From an uncultured Lactobacillus sp. (GTDB taxonomy: Bacteria > Bacillota > Bacilli > Lactobacillales > Lactobacillaceae), in the NCBI GenBank assembly GCA_937916845.1, contig CALFSK010000007.1:1-64000 (forward strand): a stretch of DNA of 64,000 bases, read 5' to 3'. Under the pieces are notes generated by a model. That model was not told the origin of the DNA, searched no databases, and saw only the letters and a program-made list of their open reading frames with translations. The position numbers were made by a program, and so were the translations under genes. Positions 8,734 through 16,698 of the stretch are shown here, one piece after another. Every line of letters begins with the position of its first letter. Position 1 is the first letter of the stretch.

Positions 8734-9162
8734 ATGTCAAAATTCGATATTACACTCATTACTGCCGACCGCGCTAAAGGCATGCTGACTGAGTATAAAG
8801 ACCAACGTAAAAATTCTGTTCCACATTTAGCGCATCCCGGGCGTTACATATTACCTGACTACAAACTAACCCGGCGGCGGGCCGCGTTTAAGATCGTCAA
8901 ACACACCTTCTTAACGCCCCATTATAAGTCATACGTTGCTATGGACTCCGACAACGGTCACACGCTGTGGTTTCACAACTTTGGCTCTTTAACCGAGGCC
9001 TTATTTTGGCTAGAGACCGGGTTAAAAATCAGCGATACTGATTCTCACTCCAATTACAAGGAATGGGTGACTAAGCACACTGACGAGATTACTGCTTTTA
9101 AAGATCTCTTACGTGAAACTAAAAAGGCACAACCGAAAAAGAAAAAAGCCAGTCATAAATAA
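8734..9162 (+). CDS. Hypothetical soluble protein with a lysine-rich tail
   Basis: A 142-residue protein with no domain I recognise. It has a basic R-R-R segment near residue 48, an aromatic-rich centre (W-F-H-N-F) and a C-terminal K-K-A-Q-P-K-K-K-K-A tail that could bind nucleic acid or simply be disordered. It starts with ATG after AAGGGGA and is followed by a strong terminator, so it is monocistronic. Confidence 0.7.
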   Translation: MSKFDITLITADRAKGMLTEYKDQRKNSVPHLAHPGRYILPDYKLTRRRAAFKIVKHTFLTPHYKSYVAMDSDNGHTLWFHNFGSLTEALFWLETGLKISDTDSHSNYKEWVTKHTDEITAFKDLLRETKKAQPKKKKASHK

Positions 9163-9165
9163 GTG

Positions 9166-9224
9166 AAAAGCAGGTTACGACTAAACGAGAGTACGTCTCT
9201 AATTTAGTAGTAACCTGCTTTTTT
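9166..9224. terminator. Terminator between convergent genes
   Basis: AAAAGCAGGTTA (9167-9178) pairs with TAACCTGCTTTT (9211-9222), with inner CTAAA/TTTAG and GAGA/TCTC stems and a T run. Confidence 0.85.
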
Positions 9225-9236
9225 ATAATTTACTGA

Positions 9237-9566
9237 TTACTGACGCCGGCCGTCAAATAGGTTCCAACGCGAAAGGATACTCAACCCTAGTAATACCAAA
9301 CCTAAAAGGACCACTTTGAGTGGATTCGTCTCGTCGGTTTGTGGGAGTTGCCGGTTAGCCTTCCCCACAGCCGCTGCTTGTGCTGGGTGAATGACCGGCC
9401 TAAGTTGTGGCGGTTGTTGCGATAAATGCGTTAGCACCTGCTCACTAGCATTGACCCGACCCGTGACTGCGAGGCGATCTGCCCGTCCCGTTATTCCACT
9501 GAGCCCCATTAGAAGGCTCATCGTTGCCACGATGCCAGTCACTAATTTCGTCAATTGCTTCATCAT
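9237..9566 (-). CDS. Small LPXTG-anchored surface protein
   Basis: A 109-residue sortase substrate. It has an N-terminal signal peptide (basic K-Q-L-T-K then a hydrophobic core, with probable cleavage near T-G-R-A), a short exposed segment of about 45 residues, and a C-terminal L-P-Q-T-D-E sorting motif, a membrane span and a basic R-W-N-L-F-D-G-R-R-Q tail. LPQTxE is the usual sortase motif of the L. plantarum group. The frame is open further upstream, but AAAAGGGGA places the start at the paired ATG-ATG at 9566. The exposed part is too short to be an adhesin, and its role is unknown. Confidence 0.8.
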   Translation of the reverse strand: MMKQLTKLVTGIVATMSLLMGLSGITGRADRLAVTGRVNASEQVLTHLSQQPPQLRPVIHPAQAAAVGKANRQLPQTDETNPLKVVLLGLVLLGLSILSRWNLFDGRRQ

Positions 9567-9787
9567 TAAAAGTCCCCTTTTATTAACAGAATTTTGATTC
9601 AACTGCCCTTAAAAAGTTGTTACTTAGTATGATGCTTAAACTGCCAGTGTGGGGTACTAACCGTCCGCCACAACTTTAGTATATAAAATCAATGTAAAAC
9701 TTGTGCCACGCTTTAGTAAATATCCGTTAAAAAGCTAGTAAACATTACCGTTTTGAGATCAGATACAAAAAGTGTGATGCAAAACTG

Positions 9788-9827
9788 AAAAAGCCATTCA
9801 GAAATATTAAATTTCTGAATGGCTTTC
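9788..9827. terminator. TTCAGAAAT-type hairpin next to family C copy 1
   Basis: AAAAGCCATTCAGAAAT pairs with ATTTCTGAATGGCTTT. It directly precedes the family C repeat, as at 19836 and 29018. Confidence 0.65.
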
Positions 9828-9832
9828 CTGAT

Positions 9833-9963
9833 TATTATGGTCGAAACGTGTGACAAAAGGCAATTTGTTCCGCTTAACCCAAAATCAGCGACCATTCCAA
9901 ACCCAGGAATAATCGCTGATTTTACGTTAATGCTCACAAACTGACCGCCTTTTGTCCCACTCT
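9833..9963 (+). repeat. Intergenic repeat family C, copy 1
   Basis: It starts TATGGTCGAAACGTG and has ACAAAAGGC/GCCTTTTGT ends enclosing an internal hairpin (AATCAGCGA and TCGCTGATT). It is strongly similar to the reverse complement of 28873-29010 and to a deleted form at 19875-19947. It lies just downstream of the BCCT gene's stop codon. Confidence 0.75.
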
Positions 9964-9980
9964 ATGAATTTCATTTTTAA

Positions 9981-11666
9981 TTAATCTGTTTCTTGTGCTG
10001 ACTTCCGGGATGCACGCCGTTCACGTGCGTAGTCCGAATTAGTCGAGATTTCAACGTCACGAGCCAACCGCTTGCGCCGAGCCAATTCAGCCGCCTTGGC
10101 ATTCGCCTTAGCTGCTTCCTTGACCGGATCCGTCGTTAAGTCGTGATGAATCGAATATAGCAAGATAAGCGCAACAATCGTCAGTGGGAACCCAGACATC
10201 GCACAAATCGCCTGAATTGATTCAAAACCACCGACCGTCACTAGCCCTAATGAGAACAAGAGGAAGATAACGACCCAGCTCATCCGGTTAAAACGACTTG
10301 GTTGTTGACCAGGTGCCAACTGCTTACTCGTAAATGACGACGTGATGAAGGCGAACGACGAAACCGTCGTGGCCAAGAACACGAAACATGATAGGCAGTA
10401 CAAAGCTAACATGATCATCTTCAACGGCAAGGTAGATAAGACCGCTGCAATCACAGCCGCTTGTCCCTGCGTATTTAAGATGTGAACCAAGTTAACCGCA
10501 CCCGTCCGTTGTAAGAACAAGGCGTAGCCACCTAAGACCGCGTAAAAGCTGACACAGCCTAGGGAGCCCCATAGCAGCATTCCACCTAAGACCTGACGAA
10601 TTGTCCGGCCACGTGAAATCCGTGCAATGAACAGCCCCATAACGGGCATAAATGATAACCACCAGCCCCAATAGAAGATGGTCTGACGTTGCATAGCCGT
10701 CGCATGACCATTAGGTGCCGTGTTCGTGCTTAAGCTGACAAACTTATTGATAAACAATCCGATACTGTTAGTTTCGGAGTTTAGGATGTATAAGGTTGGG
10801 CCTACGACTAAAACTAGGACTAAGAAACCAATGGCTAACCAAATATGGGCTGAGCTCAACCGGCCAATCCCTTTTTTCAAACCATTGAAAACGGCAATCG
10901 CGAAGATCACAAATAATAAGGCAAATAAACCTAATTTCAAGCCCATATTATCAGGAATCCCCGTTGCCGTACTAAGGACTTTAGAAATGACAGGAATTTC
11001 CATCCCGACGGACGTCCCGACACCACCCATGATCCCGATGATGACTAAGAGGTCAATGGTATTTCGAGCGATGCGCTTAACCATACCAGGGCCTGCTAAA
11101 ACAGTAATAGCAGCACTCAAGCGTTGAACCTTGACGTGTTTGACATACATCGCATAAGCAATCGCAATGGTTGCGGGTGCAAACATCATCCATGCCATGG
11201 GGCCCCAGTTAAATTGGCCTAACATGTGCGCGTAATTATACGCTGAAGTTGAGAATGGCTTAACGCCAAAGGAAGGGCTCTGTAAGTAACGTAATGGATC
11301 GACGATACTCAACATTAAAATGCTGGCATCGATCCCGGTCGCGTAAACCATACTACCCCAATGGAACGTTGAAAATTCGGGTTTGTCCTTGGGATCGCCT
11401 AACTTGGTCTTCCCAAGTTTGCTGAATCCTAAGTAAATAAAGAAAAGAAAAGTAATGACGTATACTGACATGTATAACCAACTCATGTTGTTCGTTAACC
11501 AGTTCAAGATCCCGGTTAAACTCGTTTCTAATGAGTGACCACCTCTCAACAAAATGATTGAAGCCACCGCAAAGAGACCAATTGTTGGTAAATAAACCCA
11601 CCAATCAATATTCTTACTTTTTAAAATAATAAACCTGCTACTGAATATATACTCTCTATATATCAA
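9981..11666 (-). CDS. BCCT-family transporter (glycine betaine/carnitine/choline type)
   Basis: An integral membrane carrier of about 561 residues with 12 hydrophobic segments. The BCCT signature is clear: F-Y-W-G-W-W-L-S-F-M-P followed by G-L-F-I-A-R-I-S-R-G-R-T near residue 335. A charged C-terminal tail of about 50 residues, rich in K, R and A, is of the kind linked to osmotic sensing in BetP-type carriers. Transport of compatible solutes or quaternary amines driven by Na+ or H+ is inferred from the family. The start is uncertain: the frame has no ATG near the N-terminus, and the TTG used here lies about 14 bases after GGGAG. It is monocistronic. Confidence 0.88.
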   Translation of the reverse strand: MIYREYIFSSRFIILKSKNIDWWVYLPTIGLFAVASIILLRGGHSLETSLTGILNWLTNNMSWLYMSVYVITFLFFIYLGFSKLGKTKLGDPKDKPEFSTFHWGSMVYATGIDASILMLSIVDPLRYLQSPSFGVKPFSTSAYNYAHMLGQFNWGPMAWMMFAPATIAIAYAMYVKHVKVQRLSAAITVLAGPGMVKRIARNTIDLLVIIGIMGGVGTSVGMEIPVISKVLSTATGIPDNMGLKLGLFALLFVIFAIAVFNGLKKGIGRLSSAHIWLAIGFLVLVLVVGPTLYILNSETNSIGLFINKFVSLSTNTAPNGHATAMQRQTIFYWGWWLSFMPVMGLFIARISRGRTIRQVLGGMLLWGSLGCVSFYAVLGGYALFLQRTGAVNLVHILNTQGQAAVIAAVLSTLPLKMIMLALYCLSCFVFLATTVSSFAFITSSFTSKQLAPGQQPSRFNRMSWVVIFLLFSLGLVTVGGFESIQAICAMSGFPLTIVALILLYSIHHDLTTDPVKEAAKANAKAAELARRKRLARDVEISTNSDYARERRASRKSAQETD

Positions 11667-12250
11667 TATAATTCGTGGTTCTCCCTACCTATGTATCCCG
11701 GTAGTCCCCACGCGTAAATTTCCGACTAGCAATCGGTACATTCCCTCGAGTTACTCCTCGAAGCACTCAGTACCCTGACTGAATCAGGTTTAATCGGCTT
11801 TGCCATCTGAACTCTGTTTGTGCTAACTCAAAATCAGTAGCAGAATTTCCTTCTTTCCGTTGGTTGAGTTCCGATAACGCCATACTGAAAATTGTATGAT
11901 TAATTGCATAATCGCGTTGGTGTTGATCTATATTTTAGCGCTGATTAGTGTTTCTAATTGTGTTCGTCTCCGTTATCGAGTCGATCACGCTGACACACCA
12001 CGTAACGATTAATGGTTACATTTATCTTGCTAATGGATAACCCCCTTGATGCATCAGATAAACAAGTCCGCTTTGCCGTCACGCCCAGCAAGTTTAAAAT
12101 GACGTTCCGTGGTACAAAAAAACACGCGACAAGGGTAACGGATTACCACCTGTACAGCGCGCCTGGGCTTATACAAATGCTGATTTCAGTATTTTTTCTG
12201 ATATCTGATGTTCATGTATAAGTATACTAGTATTATATTAGAAGTAAAAT
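11667..12250. other. Intergenic region with possible structured leader of the BCCT gene
   Basis: Upstream of the BCCT gene (minus strand) lie several short stems (CTCGA/TCGAG near 11750 and CCTGA/TCAGG near 11773-11787). There is also a 38-codon frame (11767-11883, minus, starting M-A-L-S-E-L) without a ribosome binding site. Long ORFs are absent. I see no known riboswitch and do not call a gene. Confidence 0.3.
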
Positions 12251-12255
12251 GAATG

Positions 12256-12327
12256 ACTTGACAGCGCTTCATCCCTAACATCATAGGGATAAGACTGCTT
12301 TTAAGGCCGAAAAAGCGGCTTTTTTTC
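12256..12327 (+). promoter_or_regulatory. Possible attenuated leader of the metal ATPase gene
   Basis: TTGACA near 12258 and a downstream AT-rich -10 region precede a hairpin (AAGGCCG/CGGCTT at about 12302-12321) with a run of seven T, 137 bases before the start codon. A terminator in this place suggests premature termination of the leader or a short independent RNA. Confidence 0.4.
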
Positions 12328-12463
12328 AGAAAATAGTCATAATTTTTCGAAACCATTAGTTTTTTATTTAGAATCATTCTTAACTGTTGATTTTATTTAT
12401 TTAAATGTTATGCTTACATCTAGAATAACGAAATCGGTTTCAATAAGCAATAAGGAGGGGCTC

Positions 12464-14305
12464 ATGATGCGACATTACTACAAATTAACACTTACTGTCA
12501 GTGTCGGAATCATTGCGTTAATTTTACAGTTTGGCTTTCACCAGCAACTTGCTGCCCAGTTGATCATCACTTTGTGGGGATCACTAATGGCACTATCAAT
12601 GTTAGTTGAAATGATCAAAACACTCCGGTCAGGTAAATACGGCGTGGACCTGCTGGCCATTACCGCCATCGTAGCCACTTTAGCCGTTAGTGAATACTGG
12701 GCTGGGCTAGTAGTCCTGATCATGCTGACGGGTGGTGACTCCTTAGAAGATTACGCCGCAAAACGGGCCAACACCGAACTGAAGGCCCTGCTTGATAATT
12801 CACCCCGGACCGCCCACCGCCTCGTTAACGAAAAGTTGACGGATATTGCGGTCGAAAATGCGACGGTTGGTGACCAGTTAGTCGTTAAACCCGGGGAGCT
12901 CGTCCCAGTCGACGGTCACTTAATTCAAGGGACCGCGCTCTTTGACGAATCTTCCCTGACTGGGGAATCAAAGCCCGTTGAAAAAAACGTTGGTGACGAC
13001 GTCATGTCCGGTGCCGTTAACGGTGATAACGCCGTTACAATGGTCGTCGACAAGTTGGCCATTGATAGTCAGTACCAACAGTTAGTTAAATTGGTTAAAG
13101 AATCCGAATCACGGCCCGCAAAGTTCGTTCGCTTGGCTGACCGCTACGCCGTGCCGTTTACGCTGGTCGCCTACGTCATTGCAGGAATCGCCTGGATCAT
13201 GAGTGGCGACCCCCACCGCTTCGCAGAAGTACTCGTTGTGGCTTCACCGTGTCCGTTGATTTTAGCGGCGCCGGTCGCCCTCGTTTCTGGAATGAGTCGT
13301 ACTAGCCGGAACGGGATCGTGGTTAAAACTGGGGACATGCTCGAAAAAATGTCGACGGCAAAGACCGCGGCCTTCGATAAAACGGGGACCATTACTAGCG
13401 GTCAATTGACCGTTAACCAGATTGTGCCCCAAGCTGATTTTAACGCGGAACAAATTTTACACTTAGCCGCTAGTGCGGAACAAAACTCCAGTCATATTTT
13501 AGCCCGGTCACTGGTCAAGTACGTCAGTGACGCGCCCCTGAGTCCAGCCACGAGTCTAGAAGAAGTCACTGGTAACGGGATCACCGCAACGGTTGATGGT
13601 TACGAAGTTAAAGTTGGGAAGTTAAAGTTCGTTGACCCCGACACTCAGCACCAGTCGCTGGCGCAAACCGCGATTTATGTCGCCATTAACGACGTCTACG
13701 CCGGTTACGTGACCTTCATCGATAACGTCCGTCCTGAAGCTGCGGATACGCTTAAAGCGCTCCACGCGGAAGGCGTTAAAAATGTCATGATGTTGACCGG
13801 TGACCAACAAGTTATCGCCGACAACATCGCGGGAAAAGTCGGGATTGATACGGTCGCAGCCGACCTGCTGCCCGCCGATAAGATCAAACATTTAAAAAAC
13901 GTTCCGGCAGCCGAACGTCCCGTCATCATGGTTGGCGACGGGGTCAACGACGCACCGTCCCTCGCCGTTGCCGACGTTGGGATTGCGATGGGCGCCCACG
14001 GTTCAACGGCTGCCAGTGAATCCGCTGACGTCGTTATCTTAAAAGATGACCTGAGCCGAGTCGTTACGGCCATCCAGATTGCTAAGGATACGATGCAAGT
14101 CGCCAAGCAAGCCGTCTGGATTGGGATCGCCATCTGTACGATTTTGATGCTGATTGCCAGCACCGGGATTATTCCCGCCCTGTTTGGCGCGATGCTGCAA
14201 GAAGTTGTCGACACGGTTTCCATCCTTTGGGCCTTGCGAGCATTACGTGACCGCCCGGGATCAAACGTTAAACCCGTTGGCTCAACAGAAACGCGTCAAA
14301 GTTAA
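12464..14305 (+). CDS. P1B-type heavy-metal ATPase with SPCP motif
   Basis: A 613-residue metal-exporting P-type ATPase. It has the phosphorylation site D305-K-T-G-T-I-T, T-G-E-S in the actuator domain, G-D-G-V-N-D-A-P in the P-domain, and S261-P-C-P264 in the transport helix instead of the CPC of Cu, Zn and Cd pumps. No N-terminal metal-binding domain (CxxC or His-rich) is present. The P1B nucleotide-binding HP dipeptide is replaced by H-I (S-S-H-I-L-A-R). The metal is not predictable, although SPC-type motifs occur in Co, Fe and Zn exporters. The start is the ATG after GGAGGGG, 18 codons inside the longest frame. A 60-residue membrane protein follows after 21 bases. Confidence 0.88.
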   Translation: MMRHYYKLTLTVSVGIIALILQFGFHQQLAAQLIITLWGSLMALSMLVEMIKTLRSGKYGVDLLAITAIVATLAVSEYWAGLVVLIMLTGGDSLEDYAAKRANTELKALLDNSPRTAHRLVNEKLTDIAVENATVGDQLVVKPGELVPVDGHLIQGTALFDESSLTGESKPVEKNVGDDVMSGAVNGDNAVTMVVDKLAIDSQYQQLVKLVKESESRPAKFVRLADRYAVPFTLVAYVIAGIAWIMSGDPHRFAEVLVVASPCPLILAAPVALVSGMSRTSRNGIVVKTGDMLEKMSTAKTAAFDKTGTITSGQLTVNQIVPQADFNAEQILHLAASAEQNSSHILARSLVKYVSDAPLSPATSLEEVTGNGITATVDGYEVKVGKLKFVDPDTQHQSLAQTAIYVAINDVYAGYVTFIDNVRPEAADTLKALHAEGVKNVMMLTGDQQVIADNIAGKVGIDTVAADLLPADKIKHLKNVPAAERPVIMVGDGVNDAPSLAVADVGIAMGAHGSTAASESADVVILKDDLSRVVTAIQIAKDTMQVAKQAVWIGIAICTILMLIASTGIIPALFGAMLQEVVDTVSILWALRALRDRPGSNVKPVGSTETRQS

Positions 14306-14326
14306 CTAAGGATGTGAATTTAATTT

Positions 14327-14509
14327 ATGCCACAATTACCCGAATGGGTGCTTCGGTGGTCACAGAGCGCTTTAACGTTCATTGTGGTCCTAACCCTCGT
14401 ATCCGTTTTCCTATTACAAATTCCGCTTAAAGAAACGATTCTTGTCGATTTTGCCTACATGCTCCTCACGCTACCAGCTGCTTGGTACCGGGAACATCAT
14501 AAGGCGTAA
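14327..14509 (+). CDS. Small membrane protein, probably co-transcribed with the metal ATPase
   Basis: A 60-residue protein with two hydrophobic segments (about residues 13-31 and 38-52) and a charged R-E-H-H-K-A tail that carries possible metal ligands. It is not a family I recognise. It starts with ATG after AAGGATG, at somewhat long spacing, 21 bases behind the ATPase stop, and a strong terminator follows immediately. An accessory role to the pump is only an inference from position. Confidence 0.55.
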   Translation: MPQLPEWVLRWSQSALTFIVVLTLVSVFLLQIPLKETILVDFAYMLLTLPAAWYREHHKA

Positions 14510-14511
14510 AA

Positions 14512-14555
14512 AAGTGATCAGTTTTGAGAACAATCTCGAAACTGATCACTTTTTA
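14512..14555 (+). terminator. Terminator of the metal ATPase operon
   Basis: AGTGATCAGTTTTGAGA pairs with TCTCGAAACTGATCACT (one G-U pair), followed by five T. Confidence 0.9.
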
Positions 14556-14569
14556 TTTCTAGCTTAGTT

Positions 14570-14662
14570 GCGCTTCGGCGGGGAGAACCAGTGTGCTATG
14601 GGGGATGGCCCCAGCCATGGTGCGGTCCCTCATAGCACCCAATTCTACCCGACGGAGCGGCC
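14570..14662 (+). repeat. Truncated copy of repeat family A
   Basis: Only the outer arms (AGAACCAGTGTGCTATGGGG and CATAGCACCCAATTCTACCC) and one internal hairpin (GGCCCCAGCCATGG) remain. The two central hairpins of the full-length copies have been lost. Confidence 0.65.
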
Positions 14663-14689
14663 AATTTTAGATTTCAATTGACTTACGAC

Positions 14690-16375
14690 CTACTCGACTT
14701 GGTCTTTAATTTCGACCGGGGTAAAATCAAACTGATCATAATCGAACAGGCCCCGCGCCGTTAACTTTAAGGTTGGAATTACGGGTAACGTCAAAAATGA
14801 CAACGTAATGAAGGGGTCAAATTCAATCGGCTGGTCGCAAATCTGATTATAGGCGGCCTTGATCTCAGTTAACTGTTGCGCGGCCACCTGGTATGGTTCA
14901 GCTGACAATAAGCCACCAACTGCCAATGGCATGTCCGCACAAACTTGCTGGTCATCACTGACCGCAATCCCACCGTTTGTTCGGGTAATCTGTGCGACGG
15001 CTCGCAGGATCGCCAAATCAGACGTGCCGACAGCGACAATGTTGTGCGCATCGTGCGCAATCGTCCCCGCGACGGCCCCGTGCTTTAATTTAAACCCGTG
15101 GACCAGCCCGACGCCGACCTTTCCAGTATTACGATGCCGTTCAATCACGACCATCTTCAAGATATCTTGATCTAGGTCCGCTTCAAAGTTAGCCGTTGGT
15201 GCGACCTGTTTAACCAAATGATCCGTTTCAATATGATTGGGTTGTACCTCAATGACGTTGACCCGACCACTAGTTAAAGGCAATTGTAAGTCTTTTAATG
15301 ACGCGTGTTGATGAACCCGGGTCGCAGTAAATGGTAAGGGCTGAGTCGCTGGTTGGGCTTCCGACACCCACTGGCCATTTTTCATCGTCTTAGCAATCGT
15401 CACTTCATTCGGATCGTCCAAAACAACTAAGTCCGCAACCTTGCCGGCCGTTAAGCTCCCCCGGTCCGTTAACCGGTGTGCGACTGCCGCGTTCAAACTC
15501 GCCAACGTATAGGCCAAGGCCGGACGCATCCCGTTGCCAATCGCCAGCTTAACGTTATAATCAATCGACCCTTCCACCATCAAATCACTGATGGTCTTAT
15601 CATCGGTACAAAAAGCAAACCGACTAGCATTCTCTTCATTGACTGCGCCCATCGTTGCGAGAACGTCCCGTTCAACGGTGCCTTCCCGCAAAAACACGAA
15701 CATCCCAGCTTTAACGCGGTCCAGCGCCTCAGTAACCGTCATGCATTCATGGTCAGTATCCAAGCCCGCATTGACCATCACGTTGAGTTGGTGTGGATTT
15801 AAACCAGCCGCGTGACCATCAGCGTGATACCCATACGCGTAGGCATCGCGAATCTTCGCCGTAATATCTGCATCCCCACGTTCAACGGCGCCGTAGTCCA
15901 TCACTTCGGCCAAACCGTGCACACCCGGCTGACCGTATAATGGGCGCAAATCCGCGGCGTGCAAAGTGGCGCCATTATCATCAAACGGCACACATGGGAC
16001 CGACGACGGTAACATGAAAAAAACATCTAACGGGGTCTGTTTGGCATCATCAATCAAATACTGGATACCCGCCACGCCGGCAACGTTCGCCAACTCGTGC
16101 GGGTCAGTCGCAATGGCCGTAACACCGTGTTGTAACAAGACTTGTCCCAACTCACTCGGTGCCACCATTGAGCTTTCCATATGAACGTGTGCGTCGATCA
16201 TCCCAGGAACGATCCACTGGCCGCTAGCGTCCACCGTTTGTTGCGCGTGGTACGGTTCATCCTTTAAATTACTGATGACCTTCCCATCCTTGATCCATAA
16301 GCTCGTTGCTTCAAATTCACGGGTAAACGTATTTAAGACCTGCGCCCCGGTAATGACCATATCAACTGTTTTCAT
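14690..16375 (-). CDS. ade: Adenine deaminase
   Basis: A 561-residue amidohydrolase converting adenine to hypoxanthine and ammonia for purine salvage. Metal-binding D-A-H-V-H-M-E-S-S lies near residue 60, followed by the family's H-A-D-G-H-A and F-C-T-D-D-K blocks. A C-terminal adenine-deaminase domain contains D-A-H-N-I-V-A-V-G and G-G-I-A-V-S-D. The longest frame begins 34 codons earlier, but that part translates the purine riboswitch. The ATG at 16375 follows AGAAGGAG. It is monocistronic and controlled by the leader upstream. Confidence 0.95.
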   Translation of the reverse strand: MKTVDMVITGAQVLNTFTREFEATSLWIKDGKVISNLKDEPYHAQQTVDASGQWIVPGMIDAHVHMESSMVAPSELGQVLLQHGVTAIATDPHELANVAGVAGIQYLIDDAKQTPLDVFFMLPSSVPCVPFDDNGATLHAADLRPLYGQPGVHGLAEVMDYGAVERGDADITAKIRDAYAYGYHADGHAAGLNPHQLNVMVNAGLDTDHECMTVTEALDRVKAGMFVFLREGTVERDVLATMGAVNEENASRFAFCTDDKTISDLMVEGSIDYNVKLAIGNGMRPALAYTLASLNAAVAHRLTDRGSLTAGKVADLVVLDDPNEVTIAKTMKNGQWVSEAQPATQPLPFTATRVHQHASLKDLQLPLTSGRVNVIEVQPNHIETDHLVKQVAPTANFEADLDQDILKMVVIERHRNTGKVGVGLVHGFKLKHGAVAGTIAHDAHNIVAVGTSDLAILRAVAQITRTNGGIAVSDDQQVCADMPLAVGGLLSAEPYQVAAQQLTEIKAAYNQICDQPIEFDPFITLSFLTLPVIPTLKLTARGLFDYDQFDFTPVEIKDQVE

Positions 16376-16408
16376 CACTATTTTCTCCTTCTGCCTATTG
16401 GAGAAAGC

Positions 16409-16528
16409 AAACGGGCCCGTACGGCAAAAAGAGCAGCTGTACGGACCCGTCGACTCAATTCGCTTATAGTCCAGCATTTACGGTGCTGGGTAGAAACTCG
16501 CCATCCTTATCACGGCATTATATAGGCA
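16409..16528 (-). promoter_or_regulatory. Purine riboswitch (guanine-type) with downstream hairpin, in front of ade
   Basis: The minus strand reads TATATAATGCC, then GTTTCTACCC, then GCACCGTAAATGCTGGACTATA, the conserved purine aptamer core (aptamer 16461-16528). The base before the 3' strand of P1 is C (the position equivalent to C74 of xpt), which specifies guanine or hypoxanthine rather than adenine. Downstream, ACGGGTCCGTAC pairs with GTACGGGCCCGT (16411-16450), followed by a poor T tract, a likely transcriptional OFF platform. Confidence 0.9.
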
Positions 16529-16698
16529 ATTTGTTTTGGTTTTAAGTTGTCGCTTACCTTACCAGAATTTTTTTATAAATGCAACTTCAATTTCTACCAC
16601 CATTTTGGCGATTAATGTTCTCACCCGCCCCTGATTAGGCTAAAATTAAAGTATATAAATAATGATAATTAAATAGCTATAATAGGAGCTGATTTTTA

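Noticed and set aside
9713..9937. A 74-codon minus-strand frame
   Set aside because: Lies across a terminator hairpin and a family C repeat; no ribosome binding site.
12012..12221. A 69-codon plus-strand frame upstream of the metal ATPase gene
   Set aside because: No ribosome binding site or recognisable protein features; likely chance in AT-rich DNA.
13705..14223. A 172-codon open frame on the minus strand within the metal ATPase gene
   Set aside because: Antisense shadow of a well-supported gene; composition is rich in Ser/Thr/Ala/Ile without any domain.
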